Shown here one piece after another: positions 13,268 to 13,457 of a stretch of 13,457 nucleotides of DNA. Positions within the stretch are counted from its first letter, which is position 1, and each line of letters starts with the position of its first letter. Position numbers and translations under genes: made by a program. This DNA comes from Syntrophorhabdaceae bacterium PtaU1.Bin034 (GTDB lineage Bacteria; Desulfobacterota_G; Syntrophorhabdia; Syntrophorhabdales; WCHB1-27): the NCBI GenBank assembly GCA_002067405.1, contig MVRP01000102.1, positions 1 through 13,457 of the forward strand, read 5' to 3'. The notes beneath the pieces are model-generated. The model saw nothing but the letters and a program-made list of their open reading frames with translations, was not told where the DNA came from and did not search any database.

Positions 13268-13457
13268 AAAACCGAAATAGCCGGTCAGCCTCTGCACTCT
13301 TCGCTTCCGTCCACGAATAGATTTTCGTACCTCTCCGCCCTTCAGCAACCGAAAATTGTTTGTTTTTCATTCGTGAAGTCTGGTGTCCTTCCGGTAAGTC
13401 TGCCTAAATGATGATTGTTGCCGGATTCCAATCCCGGTGGTACATTTATTTAGGCTG
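13268..13457. other. Non-coding right end
   Basis: I see no gene in the last 190 bases. There is an 8-bp inverted repeat GCCTAAAT/ATTTAGGC (13402-13409 and 13448-13455) with a 38-base spacer close to the window edge, and a small ACGAA/TTCGT stem (13313-13328). The former could be part of an operator or leader of a gene beyond the window. Confidence 0.4.

Noticed and set aside
13429..13445. A tRNA T-arm-like stretch (CCGG, ATTCCAAT, CCCGG)
   Set aside because: One stem pair is broken and no acceptor, D or anticodon arms fit around it, so there is no support for a tRNA gene.

Overview
This window looks like a piece of an anaerobic aromatic-degradation island. All three functional groups expected for activating phenol (or a related hydroxyarene) by phosphorylation followed by carboxylation are present. 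The gene families, the mid-range GC content and the tight operon style suggest an anaerobic bacterium, perhaps of the Desulfobacterota kind (Syntrophorhabdus, Geobacter and Desulfobacula relatives include phenol degraders). The organism is an inference; no rRNA or other taxonomic marker is present.

Region 1 (1-4139, + strand) is a carboxylase and cofactor operon. It holds the 3' end of a KdsC-like HAD protein (likely the phenylphosphate carboxylase delta-type subunit), a PpcA/PpcB-type UbiD protein, a small gamma subunit (PpcC-like), a second and quite different UbiD protein, the flavin prenyltransferase UbiX, and a CTP-dependent, archaeal-type riboflavin kinase. Genes overlap or nearly touch (TAAATG, TGATG, ATGA, TAAAATG), so they are very probably co-translated. 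The last two genes would make FMN and then prenylated FMN, the cofactor of the UbiD proteins.

Region 2 (4356-8013, + strand) is an aryl-phosphate synthase operon. It holds a 215-residue protein made of two similar halves (probably two ferredoxin-like/dimeric alpha-beta-barrel units), a PpsA-like phosphohistidine subunit with the GGPMCHAAIV motif, and a PpsB-like ATP-binding subunit related to the N-terminal part of PEP synthase and pyruvate phosphate dikinase.

Region 3 (8045-8989, - strand) is a LysR-type regulator. It converges on ppsB and diverges from a second cassette. A near-consensus sigma-70 promoter for it overlaps a perfect 12-bp palindrome in the divergent intergenic region.

Region 4 (9201-13217, + strand) repeats the two-half protein and the PpsA-like subunit as diverged paralogues, but has no second ppsB. 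It ends with a 375-residue integral membrane protein built from five two-helix repeats. Between the second two-half gene and the second ppsA, a 27-bp copy of the gene's 3' end flanks a 135-bp hairpin-rich insert.

Working model (inference): one ATP-dependent PpsB charges the histidine of either PpsA paralogue, each PpsA hands the phosphoryl group to its own hydroxyarene, and the prFMN-dependent UbiD complex then carboxylates the aryl phosphate. The two-half protein appears to stand where the CBS-domain subunit PpsC is found in Thauera. The membrane protein may move substrate or product.
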